A stretch of 64,000 nucleotides of DNA from Planococcus sp. MB-3u-03 (GTDB lineage: Bacteria; Bacillota; Bacilli; Bacillales_A; Planococcaceae): the NCBI RefSeq assembly GCF_002833405.1, contig NZ_CP025135.1, positions 1,283,501-1,347,500 on the forward strand, in the 5' to 3' direction. Shown in pieces: positions 16,650 to 27,365 of this stretch. A model generated the notes under the pieces. It saw only the letters and a list, made by a program, of their open reading frames with translations, was not told the DNA's origin and did not search any database. Positions within the stretch are counted from its first letter, which is position 1. Each line of letters begins with the position of its first letter. Position numbers and translations under genes: made by a program.

Positions 16650-17802
16650 TTATTGATTGCGGATCATATACAGCGCTTTATCGAGCATTTGCTGGTTTTT
16701 CGGTGATTTCCTCTTTTCGCGGAATCGGCTTGTACATATTCTCTGGATCTTCCCATGTCTCGATCAAGGGAACAGGGGATTCGGGCTGCCAGCGCTTGAG
16801 CCATGCTTCAGGCAGCTTCCCGTGCGGCAAAGGATGGCTGTTCATTTCCATCCATAGGAGCGACCAGGCACGCGGTACGACCCGCCAGATGTCATAGCCG
16901 CCGCCGCCGACCGCTATCCACTTGCCATCGCAGAACTCATGCGCCAATTCATGGGCGATTTTCGGGATTTCGCGGTAGATTTCCATCGTGCTGCTCAAAT
17001 GGGTCAAGGGATCCAAATAATGTGCATCGGCACCGTTCTGGCTTAAAATGACATCCGGCTTGAAATGTTCAACGATTTCACGCATGGCGGTCCGGTAAAT
17101 ATCCAAAAACGATTCATCTTCAGTGAAGGCATCGATCGGGAAGTTGAATGAAGTGCCATAGCCTTGGCCACTTCCGCGTTCATTGATATTGCCGGTGCCG
17201 GGGAATAGGTAGCGTCCCGTTTCGTGGATCGACACGGTACATACATCCGGGTCGTCATAGAAGCACCATTGCACGCCGTCGCCGTGATGGGCATCCGTAT
17301 CGATATAGAGGACGCGTGCACCGTATTTCTCTTTCAAGTAATGGATGGCGACCGAGCTGTCGTTATAGATGCAAAATCCGGACGCCTTTCCTCGGAATCC
17401 GTGGTGTAAACCGCCGCCGAGATTCAAGGCATGCTCGGCTTTGCCTTCCATCACTTGGTCGACAGCGGTCAATGTGCCGCCGACCAAACGGGCACTCGCT
17501 TCATGCATATTTTCAAAAATCGGCGTATCTTCCGTACCGATGCCGTAACCTTCCCCGGCTTCCGGAGTGATTTCGCCGCGGCTTGCTTTCTTGACGATAT
17601 CGATATAGCGCTGGTCATGCGCGAGCAATAGTTCTTCATCTGTTGCAGTCCGTGCAGGCACAATCAAATCCTCTGGAAGGGCGTCCATTTCCCTAAGTAA
17701 ATCAATGGTAAGAATGAGCCGTTTTTGGTTGAACGGATGCGTATCAGAAAATTTATACCCCAATTGATCTTCTGAATAGATGAAGACAGCGTGTTTTTTC
17801 AT
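16650..17802 (-). CDS. acuC: Acetoin utilization protein AcuC, class I deacetylase (frame break near the end)
   Basis: Histone-deacetylase-like fold of about 384 residues that removes the acetyl group AcuA puts on AcsA. Active-site motifs: GGGLHHGF, SGFCIYND, DTDAHHGDGVQ and GGGGYD. The open frame ends at 16678, but adding two A residues in the run at 16696-16700 continues it as EKNQQMLDKALYMIRNQ to TAA at 16650-16652, a more family-like end. The start is set at ATG 17802 because it overlaps the acuB stop (ATGA); an ATG at 17823 is also in frame. Last gene of acuA-acuB-acuC. Confidence 0.9.
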
Positions 17803-18437
17803 TCCTGCATGAGATTCGGCCATAAGACATCGAAACCTTCTTTGCGCAGATCTTCAATAATGGAAATGGGGTTCATCGTTTTGATACGGAAAGCCAGGAT
17901 CTTATTGGAATTGTCTTCCCGATCCGGGTAGACGAGTACGCTCAATACATTGACTTTGTGCTCATAGAACACTTTGCTCACTTCATAGAGTGCGCCTGAA
18001 CGGTTAGGGACTTTGATTTCGATTTGAGAGCCCGGCTGGTGTGCGCCGGTCAATTCGATATACGTATACAATAAGTCGGTTTCTGTCAGAAAGCCGACGA
18101 GTTCGTTTTGGCTAACGACCGGCAGGCAGCCGATCTTCTGTTCATAGAACAGCAAGGCGATTTCTTCGACAAAATCGAGCGGGTGGGCGATCATCGGATT
18201 TTTGGTCATGATCTCCGATACTTTCTTTTTATACGGTTCGCCTTTCGGGGATACCGTGAACATGGAGGGCATGGCATCTTTCAAGTCGCGGTCAGTGACG
18301 ATGCCGACCACTTTCCCGTCATCAACGATGGGCGCGTGGCGAATCCGTTTTTCTTCGAACAGATCCAGCACGTCTTGGACGGTCTGGTCTGAGCGCAGCG
18401 TGAAAACATCCTTCTTCATGATTTCTTCTACTAACAT
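17799..18437 (-). CDS. acuB: AcuB, CBS-pair and ACT domain protein
   Basis: 212 residues: two CBS motifs (EIMKKDVFTLRSDQTVQDVL at the start, EIMTKNPMIAHPLDFVEE near residue 75) and a C-terminal ACT domain (QIEIKVPNRSGALYEVSKVF). CBS pairs usually bind adenine nucleotides and ACT domains small ligands, so it is probably a sensor for the acetate switch; its exact role is not known. ATG at 18437 follows AAAGGGGTG. It starts 19 bases after acuA stops and overlaps acuC by four bases. Confidence 0.92.
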   Translation of the reverse strand: MLVEEIMKKDVFTLRSDQTVQDVLDLFEEKRIRHAPIVDDGKVVGIVTDRDLKDAMPSMFTVSPKGEPYKKKVSEIMTKNPMIAHPLDFVEEIALLFYEQKIGCLPVVSQNELVGFLTETDLLYTYIELTGAHQPGSQIEIKVPNRSGALYEVSKVFYEHKVNVLSVLVYPDREDNSNKILAFRIKTMNPISIIEDLRKEGFDVLWPNLMQE

Positions 18438-18456
18438 ACAAACACCCCTTTAGTAA

Positions 18457-19089
18457 TCAGTACATATAGCGGTTCATGAAACGCAGCTGGTCGAACTTCT
18501 GAACTGACTCTGGATCGACGCGAGAACCGATACGCGCCATCAGCGTATTGGCTGGATGCGAGCTGATTTCCGGATCGTCAGTAGCGAAATATTCAAGCCC
18601 GCCTGCTTGCATCATCTTTTCCATAATTTTTCGATATTCCCACACATTCAGTCCGGTTCCTTTTAAATCCCAATGCCAATAATATTCGGTCGTGATGACG
18701 ATGAAATCGTTAAAGGCATCATCCATCATCGATACTTGCAGCAGTGCTTTGCCGACACCGGCACCGCGATATTTCGGAATGACCTCGATCGCCCCGAGCT
18801 CGATCAAGTTTTCCATCTTTCCTTCGGACCAGCGTTCAAGTGGATCGGGGTAGAGGTATGTAACATACCCGACAATCGTGTTCTGGTCGCGCGCAATCAA
18901 AATGCGCCCTTCCGGTAAATTCGCTATTTCCGTGATGGCTTTATGCTGCTGTTCCGGTGGGCGGAAAGCGACCAAATCTTCATGGAAATCAAGCTCTTTC
19001 AATTCCTTTGATGGGACCGGCCCTTCGATGATGAGTGGCCCGTGTTTCGTTTTCAATTCCATCGCATTATACGTCTTCTTATGTTCCAT
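18457..19089 (-). CDS. acuA: Protein acetyltransferase AcuA (GNAT)
   Basis: 210-residue GNAT-fold acetyltransferase that acetylates and inactivates acetyl-CoA synthetase AcsA. The acetyl-CoA loop is IPKYRGAGVGKALL; further family stretches are FHEDLVAFRPPEQQHKAI and EYYWHWDLKGTGLNVWEYRK (each written alone). ATG at 19089 gives the family N-terminus MEHKKTYNA; ATG 19092 is also possible, both with AGGCGGTGA upstream. Divergent from acsA with about 160 bases between, the classic acuABC/acsA arrangement. A TATAAT on this strand lies at 19121-19126. Confidence 0.93.
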   Translation of the reverse strand: MEHKKTYNAMELKTKHGPLIIEGPVPSKELKELDFHEDLVAFRPPEQQHKAITEIANLPEGRILIARDQNTIVGYVTYLYPDPLERWSEGKMENLIELGAIEVIPKYRGAGVGKALLQVSMMDDAFNDFIVITTEYYWHWDLKGTGLNVWEYRKIMEKMMQAGGLEYFATDDPEISSHPANTLMARIGSRVDPESVQKFDQLRFMNRYMY

Positions 19090-19120
19090 CATTTCACCGC
19101 CTGTGGTTGCAATTAGCTTC

Positions 19121-19126
19121 ATTATA
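19121..19126 (-). promoter_or_regulatory. Probable -10 box for acuABC
   Basis: Perfect TATAAT on the minus strand about 30 bases before the acuA start. The -35 region (around TTCTTT) is weak, suggesting an activator-assisted or low-level promoter. Confidence 0.45.
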
Positions 19127-19255
19127 CATGAAGGTCGTCAGGAAAAGAAAGTTGCTTGGGTAAATACACCGTATTTTCTAAAGAATTAAAATTATTAGCA
19201 TTTCCCTTCCAGGTTGATGTAGAATATAGAGAAACAAAGGGAAAGGGTGATTTAT

Positions 19256-20977
19256 GTGAAAGTGGAAGCGTTACCAGCAAAACCAGGGGAGCATTATTTA
19301 CATAATTACGAAGAGCAATCGGCGGATTTCGATTGGTCGGAAGTTGAAAAAGAGTTCAGCTGGTCGAAAACCGGTAAGATCAATATGGCCCATGAGGCGA
19401 TTGACCGTCACGCTGAATCGGACCGCAAGAACAAAGTCGCTCTCTATTATAAAGACCAGCATCGCCATGAAACGTATACATTCTATGAGATGAAACGGAT
19501 GACGAACCGTGCGGCGAACTTGTTGAAAGCACATTCCGATTTGGAAAAAGGGGACCGCATTTTCATTTTCATGCCGCGTTCTCCTGAACTGTATTTCCTC
19601 ATGTTCGGGGCTTTGAAGATGGGCTTGATTGTCGGGCCATTATTTGAAGCATTCATGGAAGGGGCGATCTATGACCGGCTGGACGACAGTGACGCTAAAT
19701 CGATCATCACGACGCCGGAATTGCTCCCGCGCATCCCGAAAGACCGGCTTCCGAATTTGAAGACGATCTTCCTTGTCGGGGAGGAAGGGGCAGAAGAAAC
19801 TGAAGGCCATATCGATGTGCTGAAGCATCTTCATTCCTGCTCAGATAAATTCGATGTCGAATGGCTCGACAAAGAAGACGGGTTGGTGCTTCATTATACC
19901 TCGGGTTCTACAGGCAAACCGAAGGGCGTCCTGCACGCACAATATGCCATGGTTCAGCAATACCAGACAGGCAAATGGGTGCTCGATTTCCAGGAACAGG
20001 ACATTTACTGGTGCACAGCTGACCCGGGCTGGGTGACGGGTACGGCTTATGGCGTGTTCTCGCCGTGGCTGAACGGCGTGACCACGGTCATTCTCGGCGG
20101 CCGCTTTTCTCCGGATGCCTGGTATCAAGCGATCGAAGATTTCGGCGTTACGGTCTGGTACAGTGCACCGACAGCATTCCGCATGCTGATGGGCGCCGGG
20201 GATGCATTGGTGAAAGAATACGATCTGTCGACATTGCGCCACGTGCTGTCTGTCGGTGAACCGCTGAACCCCGAAGTCGTCAAATGGGGAGCGCAAGTGT
20301 TCGATAAACGGATCCACGATACGTGGTGGATGACGGAAACCGGCGCGCAGGTCATCTGCAATTACCCGTCGATGGCTATCAAGCCCGGTTCGATGGGCAA
20401 ACCGATTCCAGGCATTAAAGCGGCGATTGTCGATGACCAAGGCAAGGAATTGCCGGCAAACCAAATGGGCAACCTGGCGATCAAGAAAGGCTGGCCGTCC
20501 ATGATGCGCCAAATCTGGAATAACCCGCAAAAGTATGATTCCTACTTCCTGAATGATGAGTGGTATGTATCCGGTGACTCGGCTTACATGGATGAAGACG
20601 GCTATTTCTGGTTCCAGGGCAGAGTGGATGACGTCATCATGACTTCAGGCGAACGTGTCGGGCCGTTTGAAGTGGAAAGCAAGCTGCTCGAGCATCCGGC
20701 AATCGCTGAAGCAGGCGTCATCGGAAAACCTGACCCTGTGCGCGGGGAAATCATCAAGGCGTTCGTCGCGCTTGTTGAAGGCCATGAGCCTTCGGATGAA
20801 TTGATCGAGGACATCCGCCAGTTCGTCAAGAAGGAATTGGCGGCCCACGCAGCGCCGCGTGAAATCGAATTCAAAGACAAGCTTCCGAAAACACGAAGCG
20901 GCAAGATCATGCGCCGCGTCCTGAAAGCTTGGGAATTGGACTTGCCGACTGGCGATTTGTCCACAATGGAAGATTAA
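19256..20977 (+). CDS. acsA: Acetyl-CoA synthetase
   Basis: 573-residue AMP-forming acetate-CoA ligase. Core motifs in order: adenylation loop YTSGSTGKPKGV, WWMTETG, SGDSAYMDEDGYFWFQGR, and the C-terminal KTRSGKIMRR, whose lysine is the acetylation site targeted by AcuA and freed by AcuC. The start is GTG 19256 (SD AAGGGTGA five bases earlier) rather than GTG 19247. Codons 3-7 hold a cre match. Divergent from acuABC, and its terminator is shared with the converging PBP gene. Fully open frame. Confidence 0.95.
   Translation: MKVEALPAKPGEHYLHNYEEQSADFDWSEVEKEFSWSKTGKINMAHEAIDRHAESDRKNKVALYYKDQHRHETYTFYEMKRMTNRAANLLKAHSDLEKGDRIFIFMPRSPELYFLMFGALKMGLIVGPLFEAFMEGAIYDRLDDSDAKSIITTPELLPRIPKDRLPNLKTIFLVGEEGAEETEGHIDVLKHLHSCSDKFDVEWLDKEDGLVLHYTSGSTGKPKGVLHAQYAMVQQYQTGKWVLDFQEQDIYWCTADPGWVTGTAYGVFSPWLNGVTTVILGGRFSPDAWYQAIEDFGVTVWYSAPTAFRMLMGAGDALVKEYDLSTLRHVLSVGEPLNPEVVKWGAQVFDKRIHDTWWMTETGAQVICNYPSMAIKPGSMGKPIPGIKAAIVDDQGKELPANQMGNLAIKKGWPSMMRQIWNNPQKYDSYFLNDEWYVSGDSAYMDEDGYFWFQGRVDDVIMTSGERVGPFEVESKLLEHPAIAEAGVIGKPDPVRGEIIKAFVALVEGHEPSDELIEDIRQFVKKELAAHAAPREIEFKDKLPKTRSGKIMRRVLKAWELDLPTGDLSTMED
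19263..19276 (+). promoter_or_regulatory. cre site inside the start of acsA
   Basis: TGGAAGCGTTACCA matches the CcpA consensus TGNAANCGNWWNCA at every fixed position. It lies within the first codons of acsA, a roadblock position also known for B. subtilis acsA. Confidence 0.78.
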
Positions 20978-20979
20978 AA

Positions 20980-21009
20980 AAAGCCCCTCTGCATTTGCAG
21001 AGGGGCTTT
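20980..21009. terminator. Bidirectional terminator between acsA and the PBP gene
   Basis: AAAGCCCCTCTGC (20980-20992) / GCAGAGGGGCTTT (20997-21009) with a 4-nt loop and A run on the left. Confidence 0.92.
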
Positions 21010-21011
21010 GA

Positions 21012-24000
21012 TTATGCTGCGTCTTCTTCACTTTCCGGAGCCTCCGTCTCAGGTTCTGACGGCTCTTCTGGTTCCTCCGGTTCTTCAGGTTCTTCAGGTG
21101 GTGCTTCTTCCTCTTCTTCCGGTTCTTCTGGAGCTGGAGTTTCTTCTGCCGGTTCTTCCTCAACAGGCTCTTCTTCCGGCTCTTCTTCCGGTTCCTGTCT
21201 TTCAGTTTCTTGAGATGGAGCCGGAGTTTCTTCTCTTTCCGGTTCCGGTGCAGGCTCCGGTTTCGGCTCTGGTTTTGGCGCTTCGATCGTCACGCCATTG
21301 GATGCGGCCGATTGCCGGCCTGTGATATCCACGGCGACGACTGTGTATGTGCCGGGGCCAGGTGCGTTATAGGAGTTGCTGCTTGATTCGGAAACAGAAG
21401 CGACTCTGCTGCCGCCGCGGAAAACACGGTAGCCGACGACATCGTTCGAAGCGGAATCGCTCCAAGTGATTGTGCGCCCATTGATCGATGTTCCGACCGG
21501 TGCAGGGGCTGCGCTGTCTGCGTCGAATTTCGCGCTGGAAACGACATTGCTGAACCTGGAGCTACCAGGGAATAATTTGCCGGCGTCTCCGCCAAATGGA
21601 GCGAGCATGCGGTCGACATATTCTTCCGAGACACCGAGGCCGCCGCCTGATACAAATTCACTTGGCGTATTCGATAGGGCAGCATAGCGTTTGCCGTTGA
21701 TGGTCGTATACGATCCGCTGCTCAAGCTGTCATCGCCGTCTTTCGGTGTCATGATGTCAGCGATGAACAAGTCGGAGCGGACTAAACCTGCTTTTTTACA
21801 AGCATCGCTCGGTGCGTAGCCTGAAATGCCGCAGAACGAGCGGGTGACGACGCCGTCAGGTTCCTGGAATTTGTCTCCGGTACCGATTGCGTCAGGAGCA
21901 ACATCATAGGTCGTATTCATCAAGTTCGCCCATAATTGGTTGACGCGGACGGATGGCTGCAAGTTCTGGTTTCTGAAATTATCCAGCGAATATTTTTCCT
22001 TGTCATAGCCGAGCCAGACGCCCATCGTGATGTTAGGGTTGTAGCCGACGAGCCAGACGTCGCGTGTTTCTTGTGTAGTTCCGGTCTTGCCTGCAAAATC
22101 AGCATTGAATTTGAGCATGCCGTTTGCACGGTTTGCCGTTCCGCGGTCTGTCTTGAAGACATCGCGCAGCATATCGGTCAATACGTAAGAAGCTTGAGGG
22201 GTGAAAACGTCTTTCGCCTCGGCCTCATGTTCATAGATGACATTGCCGTCTGCGTCCTCGATTTTATCGATTATGGTCGTTTCCATATGCTTGCCGCCGT
22301 TAGCTAAGGTGGCGTAGGCATTGGCGACTTCTTCCACCGACCCTTCGATGCCGCCGCCAAGTGCTGCTGAGACGACGCCATCGTTTTCATCAACGCGGGA
22401 GAAGCCGTTGTCGATCATGTATTGGATCGGCATCTCATCACGCATTTGTGCAAACAAACGCAAAGCGGGAAGGTTTTGGGATTGCGCGAGTGCATCGCGT
22501 GCCGGCATGATGCCTTGTTCACTTGTCGGGATGAAGTTTGCCGGTTCGTAGCTACTGCCGTTGTCGTTCATGGTGAACTTCACATCGACTACTGGGCTGC
22601 CTGCGCCGATTACGCCATTTTCCAGTGCGGGGCCGTAGACTAGCAATGGCTTCACCGTCGAACCGATCGAACGGTAAGCTTGCGTTGCATGGTTCAAGTT
22701 CTCGATTTCGTGGTCACGCCCGCCGACGAAGCTCAAGATACGGCCGGTATCGTTTTCCAATGTGACACTGCCGACTTGTACGGGCAATTGGCGGGTTTGC
22801 GTTTCGCCGTCTTCATCAATATAATCTTCAGATAAAGTCGTGCCGTATCCTTGGTAGGCTTTCTGTGTGTTTTCTTGCGCTACATATAACTCTTTATTGA
22901 TGCTGGAATGGATGCGGTAGCCGTTCGACCGTACGGCCCGGTCTGCGAGAATCGCATATTCCTCATAAAGGTTTTGGTCTTGCTTCAGTGTTTCGGGATC
23001 TACGCCGTTTTGTTCCGCCAATACATCCATGATGATGCGGGTGGCTCGTTTTTCAAGCTCGGCTGTCACAAATGGGAAGTCTTCGTATGAACGGGTTTCA
23101 TCTTTGCGGAAATCAGCGACAATATCGTATTCCAAAGCTTCTTGATATTCCGCTTCCGTGATATAGCCCGTTTCAAGCATGCGGTACAGCACTGTTTTCA
23201 TGCGGTTAAGGCCAGGTTCTAAAGCTTCGCCTTCTTTAGGCGTACCGCCGGGCCCGTATGGTGTATAGCTGAAAGGCGCTTTCGGGATTCCGGCGATGAA
23301 TGCTGCCTGCGGCAAGTTCAACTCGCTTGCAGGCACATTGAATATGCCTTTTGCTGCCGTTTCGATTCCCGCGATATTCATGCCTGCCGAGTTTCGGCCA
23401 TATGGAATGATATTCAGGTAAGCTTCCATGATATCTTCTTTGTTCATGAATTTCTCAAGGCGCATGGCCAGGAGGATTTCTTTCGCTTTTCGCTCGTAAG
23501 ATACTTCATTTGTCAAAATTTGGTTTTTGATCAATTGCTGCGTCAAAGTCGATCCGCCGGTTTGGCTGTCTGAATTGGAGACATCCTGGAACAAGCCGCG
23601 CATGATCGCTTTCGGGACAATTCCTTCATGTTCATAAAAATATTCATCTTCTGTAGCCAGGACTGCGTCGATGGCCACGTCGGAGACATCTTCCAAAGTG
23701 GTTTCTTCTCGGTCAAGATCGGTCTGCAATTTGCCAAGATACGTATTGTCGGCGAAGTACAGTTGGGAAGTTTCTTCATAACTATAGATGTCCGACAGCA
23801 TTTCATCTTCGGTCCGCAGCTGTTCTTCGTCCACCAGTGAAGCGAAATAGCCAGCTCCTGCCGATGCGGCAAATACGCCGCCTGCCACCAGTATAATAGC
23901 TAGAATGATTGCCAAATTCCAAATGACTCCCGTGGTAATTTTAAAACGCTTGAACCACTTATGGGAAGTCCATCTATCGGTTGTTTCCTCTGCCTTCAAT

Positions 24001-24026
24001 AACCATCTTCTTAATTTATCTTGCAC
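21012..24026 (-). CDS. Class A penicillin-binding protein (PBP1A-like) with FN3 and acidic tail
   Basis: 1004 residues. A short cytoplasmic head and one membrane helix (about 34-57), then a GT51 glycosyltransferase (EDEYFYEHEG, GGSTLTQQLIKNQ), a transpeptidase with STVKP (SxxK, about residue 455), SQN (SxN) and KTGTT (about 647), a fibronectin-III-like domain (TWSDSASNDVVGYRVFRGG, about 850-910) and a 90-residue tail of almost only Glu and Pro. It polymerises and cross-links peptidoglycan outside the membrane. The start is GTG 24026, five bases after AGGAGGGG; the ATG at 24092 has no site. Converges on acsA, divergent from tyrS. B. subtilis has no PBP here. Confidence 0.93.
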   Translation of the reverse strand: MQDKLRRWLLKAEETTDRWTSHKWFKRFKITTGVIWNLAIILAIILVAGGVFAASAGAGYFASLVDEEQLRTEDEMLSDIYSYEETSQLYFADNTYLGKLQTDLDREETTLEDVSDVAIDAVLATEDEYFYEHEGIVPKAIMRGLFQDVSNSDSQTGGSTLTQQLIKNQILTNEVSYERKAKEILLAMRLEKFMNKEDIMEAYLNIIPYGRNSAGMNIAGIETAAKGIFNVPASELNLPQAAFIAGIPKAPFSYTPYGPGGTPKEGEALEPGLNRMKTVLYRMLETGYITEAEYQEALEYDIVADFRKDETRSYEDFPFVTAELEKRATRIIMDVLAEQNGVDPETLKQDQNLYEEYAILADRAVRSNGYRIHSSINKELYVAQENTQKAYQGYGTTLSEDYIDEDGETQTRQLPVQVGSVTLENDTGRILSFVGGRDHEIENLNHATQAYRSIGSTVKPLLVYGPALENGVIGAGSPVVDVKFTMNDNGSSYEPANFIPTSEQGIMPARDALAQSQNLPALRLFAQMRDEMPIQYMIDNGFSRVDENDGVVSAALGGGIEGSVEEVANAYATLANGGKHMETTIIDKIEDADGNVIYEHEAEAKDVFTPQASYVLTDMLRDVFKTDRGTANRANGMLKFNADFAGKTGTTQETRDVWLVGYNPNITMGVWLGYDKEKYSLDNFRNQNLQPSVRVNQLWANLMNTTYDVAPDAIGTGDKFQEPDGVVTRSFCGISGYAPSDACKKAGLVRSDLFIADIMTPKDGDDSLSSGSYTTINGKRYAALSNTPSEFVSGGGLGVSEEYVDRMLAPFGGDAGKLFPGSSRFSNVVSSAKFDADSAAPAPVGTSINGRTITWSDSASNDVVGYRVFRGGSRVASVSESSSNSYNAPGPGTYTVVAVDITGRQSAASNGVTIEAPKPEPKPEPAPEPEREETPAPSQETERQEPEEEPEEEPVEEEPAEETPAPEEPEEEEEAPPEEPEEPEEPEEPSEPETEAPESEEDAA

Positions 24027-24085
24027 ATTATCCCCTCCTAAAATCTTTTCATTATAGCATAATCCGATAATTGAAACGAAAGATA

Positions 24086-25648
<1,563 letters not shown>

Positions 25649-25653
25649 ACCCG

Positions 25654-25684
25654 AAAGCCGCTTGCACATGCAGGCGGCTTTTTG
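25654..25684 (+). terminator. Terminator after tyrS
   Basis: AAAGCCGC (25654-25661) pairs with the GCGGCTTT side (25674-25681) around a loop that itself can pair (TGCACATGCA), then T residues. Confidence 0.82.
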
Positions 25685-25697
25685 CGTGCAGGCGAAG

Positions 25698-25722
25698 GTT
25701 TAACGCTCCCTCGACGGGGAAA
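25698..25722 (+). promoter_or_regulatory. Candidate SigB promoter
   Basis: GTTTAA (25698-25703), 12-base spacer, GGGGAA (25716-25721); or GGGAAA with 13. The -35 is perfect and the -10 is weaker. It stands before a general-stress-like gene. Confidence 0.5.
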
Positions 25723-25778
25723 GACAATCACTAGGCACATCAACAGGATTCTAAACCATTAAAAGGAGGACGAAGAAC

Positions 25779-26327
25779 ATGTCACGAGTTGTCGGATCTT
25801 ACGGTACGGAAATGGAAGCGGTGGAAGTGATAGAAGATCTTCAGCGGCAAGGCTACCGCGACGAAGACATTTCGGTTCTCAGCAAAGATAAAAGAGACGT
25901 GGAGCATATAACCGAAGAAACCGGTACACAAGCCGGCGAAGGAGCAGCAGCCGGCGCGGCTACTGGCGGCGCGCTCGGCGGTCTCGGCGGCGTTTTGGCG
26001 GGGCTTGGGGCGCTGGCGATTCCGGGCATCGGGCCGATCGTAGCAGCCGGACCGATCGCAGCCGGTTTAGCAGGAGCAGCAGCGGGAGCAGGCGTCGGCG
26101 GGATAGCTGGCGCCTTGATCGGTCTCGGCGTCCCGGAAGACGAAGCCAAAAGCTATGAAGCCCAGTTCAAGGAAGGGCGGATACTCGTACTAGTGGAAGA
26201 CGATGAAGCGAAACAGCCCGACCGCAATGATGTGGACCGGTTTACAGAAAATGATGATCCGTTGATCGACACGGAACGCTCAACAAATATTCGCGGTGAT
26301 GCCGGGCCGGGGCGCGACCGGCTGTAA
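25779..26327 (+). CDS. General stress protein, YflT/17M-like
   Basis: 182 residues. The N-terminal 45 are the heat-induced stress protein YflT (GSP17M) domain: VVGSYGTEMEAVEVIEDLQ, RQGYRDEDISVLS. A long Gly/Ala-rich hydrophobic middle (about residues 55-120, GGALGGLGGVLAGLGALAI) resembles a glycine-zipper membrane segment. An acidic C-terminus follows with EDEAKSYEAQFKEGRILVLV. Function unknown; homologues are stress-induced. SD AAAGGAGG. A candidate SigB promoter lies 57 bases upstream and a terminator follows the stop. Confidence 0.82.
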   Translation: MSRVVGSYGTEMEAVEVIEDLQRQGYRDEDISVLSKDKRDVEHITEETGTQAGEGAAAGAATGGALGGLGGVLAGLGALAIPGIGPIVAAGPIAAGLAGAAAGAGVGGIAGALIGLGVPEDEAKSYEAQFKEGRILVLVEDDEAKQPDRNDVDRFTENDDPLIDTERSTNIRGDAGPGRDRL

Positions 26328-26343
26328 AGTTGGATAGACGAAA

Positions 26344-26379
26344 AAGCCCCGCGGCGCTGTTATGCGCCGCGGGGGTTTT
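26344..26379. terminator. Bidirectional terminator, GC-rich
   Basis: CCCCGCGGCGC (26347-26357) / GCGCCGCGGGG (26364-26374), 6-nt loop, A and T runs outside. Confidence 0.92.
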
Positions 26380-26391
26380 AAGGTTTTGGAT

Positions 26392-27202
26392 TTATAGATG
26401 CGATTGTTTTTCTTTAATGAAGGAAGGGAGCGGGAAATCCTCGAATGCTTGTGGATGGACCAGTTTGCCGAGCTTGATGGCCCCTTCGATCAGCCTAGGG
26501 GACGGGCGGCAAAACAAAGCCTCTTCCATGACATGGATCTGTTCGATCGCTTTCATCGACTGCCAATCGGGGCGTTTCAAGACAAGTTCCGGTTTGACTT
26601 TCGAGGTCATGATGCCGACCCAAGCAAGAAGGATAAAATCTGGCTCGCGTTGTCTCACGGCTTCCCAGTCTGTTTGGATGTTCGCAGTTTCCTCATCTTC
26701 GAAACAATTGCGGGCGCCCACCAGCCGGCTGATTTCGCTGAGCCAGTTGACGCCTCCTGGGGTGAACACAGGTTTTGGCCACCATTCCCAGTACAGGGAC
26801 GGGGAGGAAGTGGCGCTGTCGCCGCGTTTTTTCAGTTCCGCGATCGCTGCGTCATATTCCGCGAGAACAGGCGAGCTGTCAAAATGGATCGCTTCGGCCA
26901 CCGTCTCCAGATCGTGGCGGATATCCGCAAGCGATTGCGGGTCCAGGATGAGGTGCGGGATCTTGCGTTTTTCGAGCTCTTCGATATTTTTCTCCATGCC
27001 GGGCACGCTGAGTGATGCCAGTACAAGGTCCGGTGCGAGGGTTTCGACTTCATCCATGCGTATGGACAGATCCGGTCCGAGACGCGGAAGCTGTTCGATG
27101 CTCTTCGGCCAGTCGGAATAATCATCGACGCCGACCAGCAAATGATCGGCATTCAAAAGCGAGCAGTTCGGTATTACTTGGGCAAATGGATACGATTCGC
27201 AT
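26392..27202 (-). CDS. Cobalamin/periplasmic-binding-like protein without signal peptide (frame break)
   Basis: About 270 residues of the BtuF-like class III substrate-binding fold (GVDDYSDWP, APDLVLASLSVPG, DPQSLADIRHDLETVAEAI, RPSPRLIEG). The real start appears to be ATG 27202, preceded by AAAGGAGGCG, giving MRIVSICPSNTELLAF; the frame breaks at the T run (plus strand AAAA 27155-27158), where two added bases join it to LNADHLLVG. The N-terminus has no signal peptide or lipobox, and no permease or ATPase lies nearby, so the protein is likely cytosolic. Family members are annotated as cobalamin-binding proteins; the ligand is unproven. Confidence 0.78.
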
Positions 27203-27325
27203 AAAGACGCCTCCTTTATGGATTCAGTTTAGCACAGCTCGAGAAAGGAATCGACGAAACCAGGGGAACCTGGCATTTTTCAAACGAAAGGCTGAAAAGA
27301 TACTCGCGAAATAAACGCCATAGAA

Positions 27326-27355
27326 AAAACCCTCCAGGCGAACCTGGAGGGTTTT
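27326..27355 (-). terminator. Terminator of rpsD
   Basis: AAAACCCTCCAGG (27326-27338) / CCTGGAGGGTTTT (27343-27355) with a CGAA tetraloop; on the minus strand it ends in a T-run. Confidence 0.93.
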
Positions 27356-27365
27356 CGTCAATCGA

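Noticed and set aside
21000..21290. Simple-sequence repeat as a mobile or phase-variable element
   Set aside because: It is the coding DNA of the PBP Glu/Pro tail, with irregular units in frame.
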